Origin: Rhodospirillales bacterium
Lineage (GTDB): Bacteria > Pseudomonadota > Alphaproteobacteria > Rhodospirillales > Casp-alpha2
NCBI GenBank assembly: GCA_013203955.1
Contig: JABMOY010000126.1
Span: 42,003-106,002 of the forward strand
DNA length: 64,000 nt
Direction: 5' to 3'
The position numbers and the translations under genes were made by a program. Below, piece by piece: positions 52,586 through 62,355 of this stretch (within the stretch, counting starts at the first letter, position 1; each line of letters opens with the position of its first letter). Under the pieces are notes generated by a model. The model ran no database searches and was not told the origin of the DNA. It saw only the letters and a program-made list of their open reading frames with translations.

Positions 52586-53803
52586 CTAAACGATCCCGCG
52601 CCCGCGGAGCTTCGCAACTTCATCCGGGCCGAGATCAAGAAGTTCGGCCAAGACCTCTTCTGTGTGCTGGCCCAACAGGGGTGGGCTATACCTGTTGGCG
52701 GTTTCGGTCGCCGACATGCGGATGGGGCTGGCGATCAGGCGTACTGGATTATCGCCGGTCGCCGGATGAGGCATTTCCAATTTCATGCCTCGGGATTTCA
52801 CTTGTGGGTCGTTGAAGACTTGGTCCAGCGTATTGATTGGACCGCAGGTTACATTGACCTTTTCCAAGCCTTCGAGCCAATGTTTCGATGGTTTTTCGGC
52901 CATCAGCGCCGCCAGTTTTTCGATCAAGGCTTCGCGGTTACGGACACGCAGTCCGTTGGTCCGGTATTTTTCGTCTTCGGCCAGTTCCGGAACCCCGGCA
53001 AAATCGCAAAACCGCTTGAACTGTTCGTCGTTGGCGGCGGCGAGGACGATATTTCCATCGGCGGTCGCGAATGCCTGATAAGGGACGATGTTGGGATGGG
53101 AATTGCCGAGCCTTCCCGGGTCTTCTCCGGTCGACAGGTAATTCATACCCATAATTGAAAGCGTCGCCACCATGGTGTCCAACATTCCGATGTCGATATG
53201 CTGTCCTTCGCCGGTTTTTTCGCGGTGGCGGAGCGCCGCATTTATCGAAACGGCGGCGTACATTCCGGCCATTAAATCGGCAATGGGTACGCCCGCCTTT
53301 TGGGGAATGCCGTCCGGCTCACCGGTGATGCTCATGAACCCGCCCATGGCCTGGATCAAGACATCGTAACCGGGGCGCTTGGCATAGGGGCCGGTTTGCC
53401 CGAACCCGGTGATCGAACAATAAATAAGGCCGGGAAAATCGCTTTTAAGCTGATCATGGGAAAGCCCGTATTTTTCCAGCCCCCCGACCTTGAAGTTTTC
53501 GACCAGGATATCCGACTTGGCGATCATTTTAAGGGCCAGTTCCTGACCTTCCGGGCTGGTCAGGTCGAGAGTGATAGAGCGCTTGTTCCGGTTGGCGCTG
53601 GAAAAATAGGCGCTTTCGTTGGTTTCGTTTCCGTCCTCGTCCTTCAAGTACGGCGGCGCGAAGCGGCGGGTGTCATCCCCCTTTCCGGGTTGTTCAACCT
53701 TGATAACGTCGGCGCCGAGGTCGCCCAGAATTTGGGTGCACGTCGGGCCCGCGAGGATACGGGTCAGGTCGAAAACGCGAAGGCCATTCAAAGGACCGGG
53801 CAT
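52586..53803 (-). CDS. CaiB/BaiF family (type III) CoA-transferase
   Basis: MPGPLNGLRVFDLTRILAGPTCTQILGDLGADVIKVEQPGKGDDTRRFAPP; LIYCSITGFGQTGPYAKRPGYDVLIQAMGGFMSITGE. Confidence 0.96.
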   Translation of the reverse strand: MPGPLNGLRVFDLTRILAGPTCTQILGDLGADVIKVEQPGKGDDTRRFAPPYLKDEDGNETNESAYFSSANRNKRSITLDLTSPEGQELALKMIAKSDILVENFKVGGLEKYGLSHDQLKSDFPGLIYCSITGFGQTGPYAKRPGYDVLIQAMGGFMSITGEPDGIPQKAGVPIADLMAGMYAAVSINAALRHREKTGEGQHIDIGMLDTMVATLSIMGMNYLSTGEDPGRLGNSHPNIVPYQAFATADGNIVLAAANDEQFKRFCDFAGVPELAEDEKYRTNGLRVRNREALIEKLAALMAEKPSKHWLEGLEKVNVTCGPINTLDQVFNDPQVKSRGMKLEMPHPATGDNPVRLIASPIRMSATETANRYSPPLLGQHTEEVLAELLDLGPDEVAKLRGRGIV

Positions 53804-54031
53804 GGAGTTCCAAAAACCTTGTTATTAGAAGGGGGCTGGAGAAACCTCCCTCGAGAGTCAAAGAAGAATAAAATAAACAGCGGCACCTAATATAAAGGAC
53901 GAAGGCTTGGCGGCAACCCGGTCTTAGTAAATAAGCGCCATCCGCCTGAGAGCTTGGAGAAAAGGCTTTCGCTATTTATAAACGGAATTCGATTACTTTG
54001 CTTTTCCCCTAGGGCGGGAGCGCCGACGTTT

Positions 54032-56428
54032 ATGAAGCGTCCTTTGATTTACGCGGTTTTGGGATTGTTGTCGTTGGTGTTGATCGCCGGCGGCGGGGCG
54101 GCGGCGTGGCTCTTTACGCTCTTTCCCAGCACCGATACGACGATTGAGGTTTCCGGGCTGGAAGCGCCTGTCGAAGTCCTGCGCGACGATGCCGGGGTTC
54201 CCCATATTTTCGCCAAGTCCAGCCGCGATGCCTATTTCACTCTTGGCTTCGTCCATGCCCAGGACAGGATGTGGCAGATGGAATTGATGCGCCGCTTGGG
54301 CGCCGGGCGGCTATCTGAAATCGTCGGGCCTCGGACGCTGAGCTACGATAAATGGATGCGCACATTGGGCCTTTACCGGCTGGCGGAGCAGCAATACCAG
54401 GATTTATCGAAACCCGTTCAAACGGCCTTGAACCTTTACGCGGCCGGGGTCAACGCCCGCATCAAACATTCGAAGCGTTTGCCCTGGGGGGCGGCGGGAA
54501 TGGAATATGTCTTTTCTGGATTTTCCCCCGAACCTTGGCGACCGGCCGATTCTCTGGTCTGGGGAAAAATCATGGCCGGTATTTTAGGCCGTAATTGGGG
54601 TGATGAAATTCTGCGCGCCCGTCTCGCCCGCAAACTGACCCCGACCCAGGTTGGACAATTGTGGCCGGTCTATTCGGAGGATGCTCCAATAACCATCGCC
54701 AAGGCGGCGGCCCTGACCCGTTCTATGGACCTCGACGGGATTTTGGCTTCGGCTCCCCTTCCCGCCGGCCTACCCCAAGGGGCGTCCAACGCCTGGGTGC
54801 TTGGAAATAAAAACACCACTACCCGGGGTGCCATTCTGGCCAATGACCCGCATCTGAGTTTCAGTGCGCCCATCCTTTGGTACTTGGCCAGCATCAAGGC
54901 CCCCGACCTTGATGTCAGGGGCGCAACCGTACCCGGCGTTCCGTTCGTCATCTTAGGCCACAACGCCAACGTCGCCTGGGGCATGACCAGCACTCAAAGC
55001 GATACCCAGGACTTGTATGTTGAACAGGTCGATGAAAGCGGCAAAAAATATATGACCCCCGACGGCTTAAAGCCGTTCGAAACGCGCGAAGAGATCATCA
55101 AGGTCTGGGGTGCCAAATCGGTCAAGTTGACCGTCCGCGAAACCCGCCATGGCCCGGTCATTTCCGACATCCACCAGGAAGTGGCCAAGGCCGTCGGCGA
55201 CAAGGCGGTGATGGCCATGTCGGCGACGTTTTTGGAATCCGGGGACCGAACGGCGGAGGCCTTCTACAATCTGAACCGGGCCGGCAATTGGGAGACTTTC
55301 AAGACGGCGCTGGAGGATTTTCAAGCGCCGCAAAGCAATTTCTTTTTCGCCGATAAAAAAGGCGACATTGGCTTCATCGCCCCTGGCCTTGTGCCGATGC
55401 GCAAACGCGGCTGGGGGTTGGTGCCGGGCCCTGGCTGGGACGGCGAAACGGACTGGACCGGGTACGTTCCCTATAATCAATTGCCGTCGGTCTTGAACCC
55501 GCCCCTGGGACGCATCGTTAACACCAACAACAAAATTACGCCCGATGATTTCCCCCATTTTCTTTCATTCGACTGGGCGCCGGCATTTAGGGCTGGGCGG
55601 ATTATCGAACAATTGGACACGGGCGCCCAATCGGTTCACGCCGCTGGCAGGCTTCAGCTGGACCATGTTTCGGGAATGGCGAAGCTGTTGTTACCGCTTA
55701 TGCTTGACATTGAACCCGACGACGACCTGGGACGAAAAGCCATCACCATGCTTGGTAAATGGAATGCTAGAATGTCTCGCAACAGGGCCGAGCCCCTTAT
55801 TTTCTCGACATGGCTGTTAGAACTCAATGAGGCCCTTTACGCCGACGAATTGGGCGAACTTTATCCTGAATATCTGACCCTTCGGCCTCGTTTCGTCGTA
55901 TCGGTCCTGACCGAGCACAAGGATTGGTGCAACAACGTTAATACCGACGAGCCCGAGGATTGCCAAAACCGGCTTCTGTACTCCCTCAAGCGTGCGCTCG
56001 ACAAGCTCAAGGCCTCCTATGGTCCGAATATGGGCGACTGGCGATGGGGTGATGTTCACCGCGCCCAATTTACCAACAGGACTCTTTCCCACCTGCCCCT
56101 GCTCAGCCGCTTTGTTGACCTTGAAGTTTCAACCGACGGTGGCAATTACACGGTCAACCGGGGGGCCAGCCACATCAATGACGCAAAGCAACCCTTTGCC
56201 CACATCCATGGGGCGGGGTTCAGGGCTGTTTATGACCTGGAAGACCTTAGGCGCTCTCGGTTCATCATTGCCACCGGACAATCCGGCAACCCTTTGTCCC
56301 CTCATTACAAGGACATGTTGGAGGTCTGGCGAGATGGCCGGTACCGGCGCTTGAGCCAGACGGCTTCGGACTTAAAAGGCGCCGATGCCGATATTTTGGT
56401 GCTGACTCCGGTCGCGTCCTCCCGATAA
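54032..56428 (+). CDS. Penicillin acylase family protein
   Basis: N-terminal signal/TM; VLRDDAGVPHIFAKSSRDAYFTLGFVHAQDRMWQMELMRRLGAGRLSEIVG; GASNAWVLGNKNTTTRGAILANDPHL catalytic SNAW. Confidence 0.95.
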   Translation: MKRPLIYAVLGLLSLVLIAGGGAAAWLFTLFPSTDTTIEVSGLEAPVEVLRDDAGVPHIFAKSSRDAYFTLGFVHAQDRMWQMELMRRLGAGRLSEIVGPRTLSYDKWMRTLGLYRLAEQQYQDLSKPVQTALNLYAAGVNARIKHSKRLPWGAAGMEYVFSGFSPEPWRPADSLVWGKIMAGILGRNWGDEILRARLARKLTPTQVGQLWPVYSEDAPITIAKAAALTRSMDLDGILASAPLPAGLPQGASNAWVLGNKNTTTRGAILANDPHLSFSAPILWYLASIKAPDLDVRGATVPGVPFVILGHNANVAWGMTSTQSDTQDLYVEQVDESGKKYMTPDGLKPFETREEIIKVWGAKSVKLTVRETRHGPVISDIHQEVAKAVGDKAVMAMSATFLESGDRTAEAFYNLNRAGNWETFKTALEDFQAPQSNFFFADKKGDIGFIAPGLVPMRKRGWGLVPGPGWDGETDWTGYVPYNQLPSVLNPPLGRIVNTNNKITPDDFPHFLSFDWAPAFRAGRIIEQLDTGAQSVHAAGRLQLDHVSGMAKLLLPLMLDIEPDDDLGRKAITMLGKWNARMSRNRAEPLIFSTWLLELNEALYADELGELYPEYLTLRPRFVVSVLTEHKDWCNNVNTDEPEDCQNRLLYSLKRALDKLKASYGPNMGDWRWGDVHRAQFTNRTLSHLPLLSRFVDLEVSTDGGNYTVNRGASHINDAKQPFAHIHGAGFRAVYDLEDLRRSRFIIATGQSGNPLSPHYKDMLEVWRDGRYRRLSQTASDLKGADADILVLTPVASSR

Positions 56429-56447
56429 AGGGAATATAAAAAAAACC

Positions 56448-57677
56448 ATGACCGTGACCATCGACGATATCCACGCCGCTGCCCGGCAACTTGAAGGTAA
56501 AGTGATCAGAACCCCGGCCATAACCGCCGTCACCTTGTCGGAACGTTGCGGCGCCGAAATTGCGCTCAAGCTGGAAAACCTGCAGGTCACGGGGTCGTTC
56601 AAGCCGCGCGGCGCTTACATCAAATTGGCTGGGCTAACGGATAAGGAACAAAAAGCCGGCGTCATCGCCGCCTCGGCCGGGAACCATGCCCAGGGCGTCG
56701 CCTATCACGCACGTAATTTAAATATTGCGGCGACCATTTATATGCCCGAGGCAACCCCCTTCACAAAAGTCGGACGCACGGAAGCCCTTGGCGCCAAGGT
56801 GGTGCTTGCCGGTGAAGGGTTGGCCGAAGCCCGGGATGCGGCCTTGAAACAAGCCGAGAAAGAGGGCCGGTCCTTTATCCACCCTTACGACGACGAAAAG
56901 ATTATTGCCGGCCAAGGCACCGTGGGTTTGGAATTCCTGGACGATTTTCCCGATTTGGAGATCCTTGTGGTTCCCATCGGCGGCGGCGGCTTGATGGCGG
57001 GAACGGCCATTGCCGCCAAGGCCATAAACCCTGGGATTGAGGTGGTTGGGGTCGAAGCGGCGCTCTACCCATCCATGCATCAGGCGCTAAAAGGGAACAC
57101 GCCTTCCGGTAAGGGAGCGACCATTGCCGAAGGCATCGCCGTCAAGGTTCCAGGCCTTTTGACCAAGCCCATCATTGCAGAACTGGTTTCGGATATCCTG
57201 TTGGTCGGAGAAGCGGCGCTGGAAAACGCAACTCAAGTCTATCTTGAAGAACAAAAGATCGTCACCGAAGGCGCCGGCGCGGCCTCATTGGCGGCGGTTC
57301 TGGAAAATAAGGAGCGGTTTAAAGGCAAAAAGGTCGGCTTGGTAGTTTCTGGCGGCAATATCGATTCCAGGCTTATGTCGTCGATCTTGATGCGTGGACT
57401 TGTCCGTGAAGGCCGGATGGTGCGTCTTCGCATCGAAATCACCGATGTCCCCGGCGCCCTTGCCAAGGTTTCCGGATTGATCGGGGACAAAGGCGGCAAC
57501 ATTGTCGAGGTCTACCACCAGCGGCTTTTTTACGATGTTCCCGTGAAGCAGACGGAGATCGATATCGCCTTGGAAACGTTGGATTCCCAGCACGTACAGG
57601 AAATCATGAAGGCTTTGGAAGAAGCCGGTTTTTCGGTCCGGCTTCTAGGCGGCACCTCGTCGACCGCCGACAGTTGA
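56448..57677 (+). CDS. Threonine ammonia-lyase
   Basis: LKLENLQVTGSFKPRGAYIKL PLP-Lys motif; AASAGNHAQGVAYHA; C-terminal ACT domain. Confidence 0.94.
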   Translation: MTVTIDDIHAAARQLEGKVIRTPAITAVTLSERCGAEIALKLENLQVTGSFKPRGAYIKLAGLTDKEQKAGVIAASAGNHAQGVAYHARNLNIAATIYMPEATPFTKVGRTEALGAKVVLAGEGLAEARDAALKQAEKEGRSFIHPYDDEKIIAGQGTVGLEFLDDFPDLEILVVPIGGGGLMAGTAIAAKAINPGIEVVGVEAALYPSMHQALKGNTPSGKGATIAEGIAVKVPGLLTKPIIAELVSDILLVGEAALENATQVYLEEQKIVTEGAGAASLAAVLENKERFKGKKVGLVVSGGNIDSRLMSSILMRGLVREGRMVRLRIEITDVPGALAKVSGLIGDKGGNIVEVYHQRLFYDVPVKQTEIDIALETLDSQHVQEIMKALEEAGFSVRLLGGTSSTADS

Positions 57678-57683
57678 GGTTTT

Positions 57684-58460
57684 TCAAAACCGCCAGAGGT
57701 AAAGCCGGGTCCGCCGTCCGTCGTCGACTTCGAAGGTTTCATCCGCCGGCACTTCCGGAACTTCGAAGGTGTTGCTGATCAACAGGCTTCCCGGCTTCAT
57801 TTCACGTTTGGCCTTGGCGTACAGGTCTTCCATCGGCACTGGAGACAAGAAACAATAGACGACGTCGTAACTCCCGAGATCGGTCGTTTTGATATCTCCG
57901 TATCGTATTTGAATATTGCTGAGACCGCTTATCGCGCCCCTTATCCGGGAAACCAAGAAAAGCGCCGGGGCCGATTCGATCCCGGTGAAATGCCCGTCAG
58001 GGCGACTTTCAGCAAGGGCCAGAACGGGACCGCCAAGCCCGGTGCCGAGATCCACGAACCGCAACCCGGCCTTTTCAGGCAACAGGGTGGCCAGCGCCGC
58101 CTTAGTTTTGTTGTTGCTCAGATAAAGCGGCACGCCGCCCCGGGCGCTGTTCCAAAAAACCAAAACAAAGCCAATAAAAGCCAGCAGGAAAACCCAGGCC
58201 GGGATCTGCCATAAATAGGCAACGGCGATGGCAGACGGCGCCACCAGTTGGATCGGCACCCACCAGGGCGCCAAGCGTAAGCGCTTTCCCAAAAGCGCCG
58301 CCACGACCCCTTGTGCCGCCAAAAGGGCCATTAAGGGGAAACGTATCCCGGTCAAGGGGGTTAATAGAAATGCACAGCCGAAAACGATCAAGGCGCCGAT
58401 TAACTGGGCTGCCAACGCGCTTAAAAGGGGAATTCGCGGCATGTTCGCCACCGGGTTCAA
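57684..58460 (-). CDS. SAM-dependent methyltransferase with N-terminal TM helices
   Basis: Hydrophobic N-terminus, then LRFVDLGTGLGGPVLALAESRPDGHFTGIESAP. Confidence 0.75.
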   Translation of the reverse strand: MNPVANMPRIPLLSALAAQLIGALIVFGCAFLLTPLTGIRFPLMALLAAQGVVAALLGKRLRLAPWWVPIQLVAPSAIAVAYLWQIPAWVFLLAFIGFVLVFWNSARGGVPLYLSNNKTKAALATLLPEKAGLRFVDLGTGLGGPVLALAESRPDGHFTGIESAPALFLVSRIRGAISGLSNIQIRYGDIKTTDLGSYDVVYCFLSPVPMEDLYAKAKREMKPGSLLISNTFEVPEVPADETFEVDDGRRTRLYLWRF

Positions 58461-58463
58461 CTT

Positions 58464-58943
58464 TTACTTCAGGACGCCATTATAGGCGCTTTGGAAATAT
58501 AGTAAGGGTCTGCCTTCGCTGGCATGCTCAATGCGGTCGACTTGGCCCAATACGATGAAATGATCGCCGCCGTTGATGGTTTCGGTTCGGGTACATTCCA
58601 AATTGACGAGGCATCCAGGAAGAATGGGGCAACCGCTTTCCCAGGTATCAAAGGTCCGGTCCTTGAACTTGTGTTCCTGGGGGCCGGCGAAATCTTCGGA
58701 TAAGGCCTGCTGGTCCTCGCCAAGGATATTGACGCAAAATTTGTCCCCTTCGCAAAACGCCCCCAAGCAGCCGGTGGCATTGTCCAGGCAGATAAGAATT
58801 AGCGGCGGGTCCAGGGAAACCGAGGTAAAGGCATTTACGGTGACCCCGACGGGAATGCGTTCTGGGGTCAAGCCGGTGACAATGGTGACGCCAGTGGCGA
58901 AATAACCCAGGGCCTTGCGGAATTTAAGGGGATCGATTGGCAC
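58464..58943 (-). CDS. Flavin reductase family protein (FMN-binding split barrel)
   Basis: FRKALGYFATGVTIVTGLTPERIPVGVTVNAFTSVSLDPPLILICLDNATGC. Confidence 0.93.
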   Translation of the reverse strand: MPIDPLKFRKALGYFATGVTIVTGLTPERIPVGVTVNAFTSVSLDPPLILICLDNATGCLGAFCEGDKFCVNILGEDQQALSEDFAGPQEHKFKDRTFDTWESGCPILPGCLVNLECTRTETINGGDHFIVLGQVDRIEHASEGRPLLYFQSAYNGVLK

Positions 58944-59183
58944 GGACGGAGATCATTCCTTTGGAAAGTGTGGTTAGGCTGTAAAAATAGAAGTAAGCAT
59001 TCTTACCCATAAATTAGGCCGTTGTCTGGAATGCTTAAAAAACTTAAACATTGGGATAGAAGTTTCAACCATCTTCAAGATAAATTATTGCTCCCTTGGG
59101 CCGCACATTATAGCGTTCAGTTCAGACGGGCCCGGCATGGGCCTCCCGTTTGGTAGAAGAAACATTGAACCGAGAGTTTCCGG

Positions 59184-60044
59184 ATGAATTTCATTATCGG
59201 CTTGGTTGTTGTCGTAGGCTCCGTTTTAGGCGCCTATTCCGTGCATGGAAGTCTCGAACTTTTATGGCAGCCTCTTGAATTCATCATTATTTTCGGCGGC
59301 GCGTTCGGTGCTTTTCTGATTGCAAACCCGATGACGGTGATCAAGGGAGTGGGCAAGTCCCTGGCCAAAGTGGTCAAGGGGCCGAAGTACAACCGGGCCT
59401 CCTATGAAGAGCTTTTGGGTGTCCTTTTTTCCGTATTCAAACTTGCGAAAACCAAAGGCGACCTTGCCTTGGAAAGCCATGTTGAGCATCCTGAGGAAAG
59501 TACGTTGTTTATGAATTTCCCGACCTTCCAGGAAGATCATCATGCGGTCGAATTCTTGTGCGATTATTTGCGTGTCTTGACCCTGGGCGCAAGCAATCCT
59601 CACGAAATCGAATCCGTCATGGAAGCCGAATTGGATCTGCATCACCATGATGACGCTGCGATATCAGGTGCCGTGCTGACCATGGGCGACGCCATGCCGG
59701 CGCTGGGTATTGTTGCCGCCGTGTTGGGCGTCATCGTCACCATGAGCTCGATTACCGAACCGCCGGAAGTCTTAGGCGGGTTGATCGCCGCCGCCTTGGT
59801 CGGAACGTTTGCCGGTATTTTGCTTTCTTATGGGTTTGTAACCCCCATGGGCAAGTCACTGGAAAATACCTTCGGTTCCGAAGCCGCATACTTGAACTGC
59901 GTCAAGGTTGCCCTCATCGGCCATATGCAGGGATATGCACCACAGGTTTCGGTCGAATTCGCCCGTAAGTCCCTAAGCGCTGATATGCGGCCAACCTTCG
60001 CTGAAGTCGAGGAAATGATCGGTAATCTACCAGCCGTCAGTTAA
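59184..60044 (+). CDS. motA: Flagellar motor stator protein MotA
   Basis: MNFIIGLVVVVGSVLGAYSVHGSLELLWQPLEFIIIFGGAFGAFLIANP; MGDAMPALGIVAAVLGVIVTM. Confidence 0.95.
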   Translation: MNFIIGLVVVVGSVLGAYSVHGSLELLWQPLEFIIIFGGAFGAFLIANPMTVIKGVGKSLAKVVKGPKYNRASYEELLGVLFSVFKLAKTKGDLALESHVEHPEESTLFMNFPTFQEDHHAVEFLCDYLRVLTLGASNPHEIESVMEAELDLHHHDDAAISGAVLTMGDAMPALGIVAAVLGVIVTMSSITEPPEVLGGLIAAALVGTFAGILLSYGFVTPMGKSLENTFGSEAAYLNCVKVALIGHMQGYAPQVSVEFARKSLSADMRPTFAEVEEMIGNLPAVS

Positions 60045-60074
60045 ACCTCATTCCCAACCGGATAAAATCAGGGC

Positions 60075-61439
60075 ATGGCCGAACAACAACCGGTAATTAT
60101 TAAGAAGGTTAAAAAGGGTGGCCATGCCGCCCATGGCGGCGCCTGGAAGATCGCCTATGCCGATTTCGTGACGGCGATGATGGCGTTTTTTCTGTTGTTG
60201 TGGCTTTTGAACTCGGTTTCCCAGGAACAACTTGAAGGCATCTCGAACTATTTTGCCCCGGTCAGCGTATCGTCGACACAAAGCGGCGGCGGCTCCATCC
60301 TCGGCGGCGCCACCATTGCCGTTAAAGGGTCCGCCCAAACATCAACGTCGCGTGACAGCGTGACCGTTGAGTTGCCCCCGCCGAAGGCGGGCACCGGCGG
60401 CGAAGGCGAATCGGGGTCAGAAGAAGCAGGCACGCCGGAAGAAAAAGCGGTTGAAGAATTACTCAAAAAAAAGGAAGAGGAGCAATTCGAAAAGGCCAAG
60501 GGGGACTTGGAAAAGGCCATCGAGGAAAAACCGGAGCTCAAGGAGCTCAAAGAAAGCCTTCTTATCAACAACACGCCTGAAGGCATGCGCATTCAGCTTG
60601 TCGATAAAGACGGGCTTTCCATGTTCGCTTCGGGCAGCGCCGAGATGTTTGAACACACCCGCAAGCTTCTTGAACTGGTTTCCATCGTCATTGCCAAAAT
60701 GCCTCAGCAGATTTCAGTTTCCGGCCACACGGATGCGGTCCCTTATGTCACGGATACAGGCTATAGCAACTGGGAGCTGTCTTCCGACAGGGCAAACGCG
60801 GCCAGGCGCGTCGTTGTTGCTTCCCAGGTGCCTTTTGAAAGGATATCCCGGGTTGTCGGCAAGGCGGCGACGGAACCTTTTCTCCCCGAAGACCCGAAAA
60901 ATGCCCGCAACCGCCGACTAAGCATTGTCATGCTCAGGGGCACGGGAAAGGACAACCCCGCCAACCTTGAAGAAGCCAAGAAAAAGAAATTAGAGAAAGA
61001 AAAGAGGCAAAAAGAGAAAGAAAAGAAGATAAGGGAGAATGAAGCGCTTCCCGGCCTTACAGACATCCAAAAACGTCAGTCCGATGAAAATCTAAGCGCG
61101 GTGAAAAAGCCCGAGGTAAAGAAGCCGAAAAAGAAGGTTATCGTGAGACCCAAGGCAACCAAACCCAAGGTGCTTGATTTGAAAGCCAAGGAAGAGGACA
61201 CCGGTGCCGCCTTGCCGGGCCTGGATGCCATCCGCAAGCGCCAAATCAGGGACGGCTTGAACAAACCGAGTAAGCCGGCTCCTGCCGGCAAGCCCGGTGC
61301 CCCACCAGATCTGGAGTCTTTGAAGCCGCTGCTCAAGCCGAAGATAAAAATCGAGACGACGGAAGGCGAATCCCTGCCGGGCTTGGGCGCGATCCGAAAA
61401 CGTCAGCTTCAAAAGGAAAAGTCCACGACCCCGAAATAA
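60075..61439 (+). CDS. motB: Flagellar motor stator protein MotB with extended repeat-bearing tail
   Basis: GGAWKIAYADFVTAMMAFFLLLWLLNSV plug/TM; OmpA-like ISVSGHTDAVPY...LSSDRANAARRVV; K/E-rich C-terminal tail. Confidence 0.94.
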   Translation: MAEQQPVIIKKVKKGGHAAHGGAWKIAYADFVTAMMAFFLLLWLLNSVSQEQLEGISNYFAPVSVSSTQSGGGSILGGATIAVKGSAQTSTSRDSVTVELPPPKAGTGGEGESGSEEAGTPEEKAVEELLKKKEEEQFEKAKGDLEKAIEEKPELKELKESLLINNTPEGMRIQLVDKDGLSMFASGSAEMFEHTRKLLELVSIVIAKMPQQISVSGHTDAVPYVTDTGYSNWELSSDRANAARRVVVASQVPFERISRVVGKAATEPFLPEDPKNARNRRLSIVMLRGTGKDNPANLEEAKKKKLEKEKRQKEKEKKIRENEALPGLTDIQKRQSDENLSAVKKPEVKKPKKKVIVRPKATKPKVLDLKAKEEDTGAALPGLDAIRKRQIRDGLNKPSKPAPAGKPGAPPDLESLKPLLKPKIKIETTEGESLPGLGAIRKRQLQKEKSTTPK

Positions 61440-61534
61440 CGGCCCGAATTAATTATCTGAAAAAAAGTTCGGTTGCGGGAAATGCTGGGTTAAAATGGAT
61501 ATGAATTAAAAAATTAACGTTTGTTTCCAGGACT

Positions 61535-62287
61535 ATGAAACACAAACCCGTTCACGATACCCGGTTTTTTTTCGCCACGGCGCCTCTCCCCTGCCCTTAT
61601 CTCCCCGATCGTGTGGAGCGGCGGGTTGTTACCGAGCTGGTGGGCCGGGATGCAAGCAAGTTGCATGATCGCCTGTCGTTAGCGGGTTTTCGTAGAAGCC
61701 ACAATATCGCCTATGCGCCCGCGTGCACCGGTTGCCAGGAATGTTTGGCAGTAAGAATCCGGGCCGAAGAATTCCAGCTTTCTCGGTCATTGCGCCGGAT
61801 TTGGAACCGCAACCGGGGACTGGAAGTTAAAGAAACCAAACCAGTCGCCACGGATGAGCAATTTTCCATTTTCAGCGCCTATCAAGGATCGCGCCATTCC
61901 GGGGGCGAAATGTCGAGAATGGATGCCATGGATTACCAGGCGCTTGTCGAGGACACGCCCGTTGAAACCAAGCTGGTGGAATTTAGCGACCCGACCCTTG
62001 GCCTGGTGGGGTGCTGTCTTATGGACCAGGTCGAAAACGGCCTGTCCGCAGTCTATAGCTTTTTCGAACCGAGTTTGAACCGCCGCAGCCTCGGCACCCA
62101 TATGATTTTGTGGATGATCTACCGGGCTCGGGAATTGGGTCTCGCCCACGTTTATTTAGGGTTCTGGGTCGCCGGTAGCCCAAAGATGTCCTATAAGTCG
62201 AAGTTCCATCCCCTGGAGGCACGATTGGCGGATGGATGGCAGGAGTTATCGAGGGACGAATGCGAAAACGGCCTTCCAAGCGAATGA
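61535..62287 (+). CDS. bpt: Arginyltransferase (Bpt-type aminoacyl-tRNA protein transferase)
   Basis: CPYLPDRVERRVVTEL; FRRSHNIAYAPACTGCQECLAVRI; STHMILWMIYRARELGLAHVYLGFWVAGSPKMSYKSKFHPLE-like segment. Confidence 0.94.
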   Translation: MKHKPVHDTRFFFATAPLPCPYLPDRVERRVVTELVGRDASKLHDRLSLAGFRRSHNIAYAPACTGCQECLAVRIRAEEFQLSRSLRRIWNRNRGLEVKETKPVATDEQFSIFSAYQGSRHSGGEMSRMDAMDYQALVEDTPVETKLVEFSDPTLGLVGCCLMDQVENGLSAVYSFFEPSLNRRSLGTHMILWMIYRARELGLAHVYLGFWVAGSPKMSYKSKFHPLEARLADGWQELSRDECENGLPSE

Positions 62288-62355
62288 GGGAACCAAAGGC
62301 CGATCGTTACTAAGAATAATAATATTTTCAATTTGTTGCCGGGGATTCTTGAACA

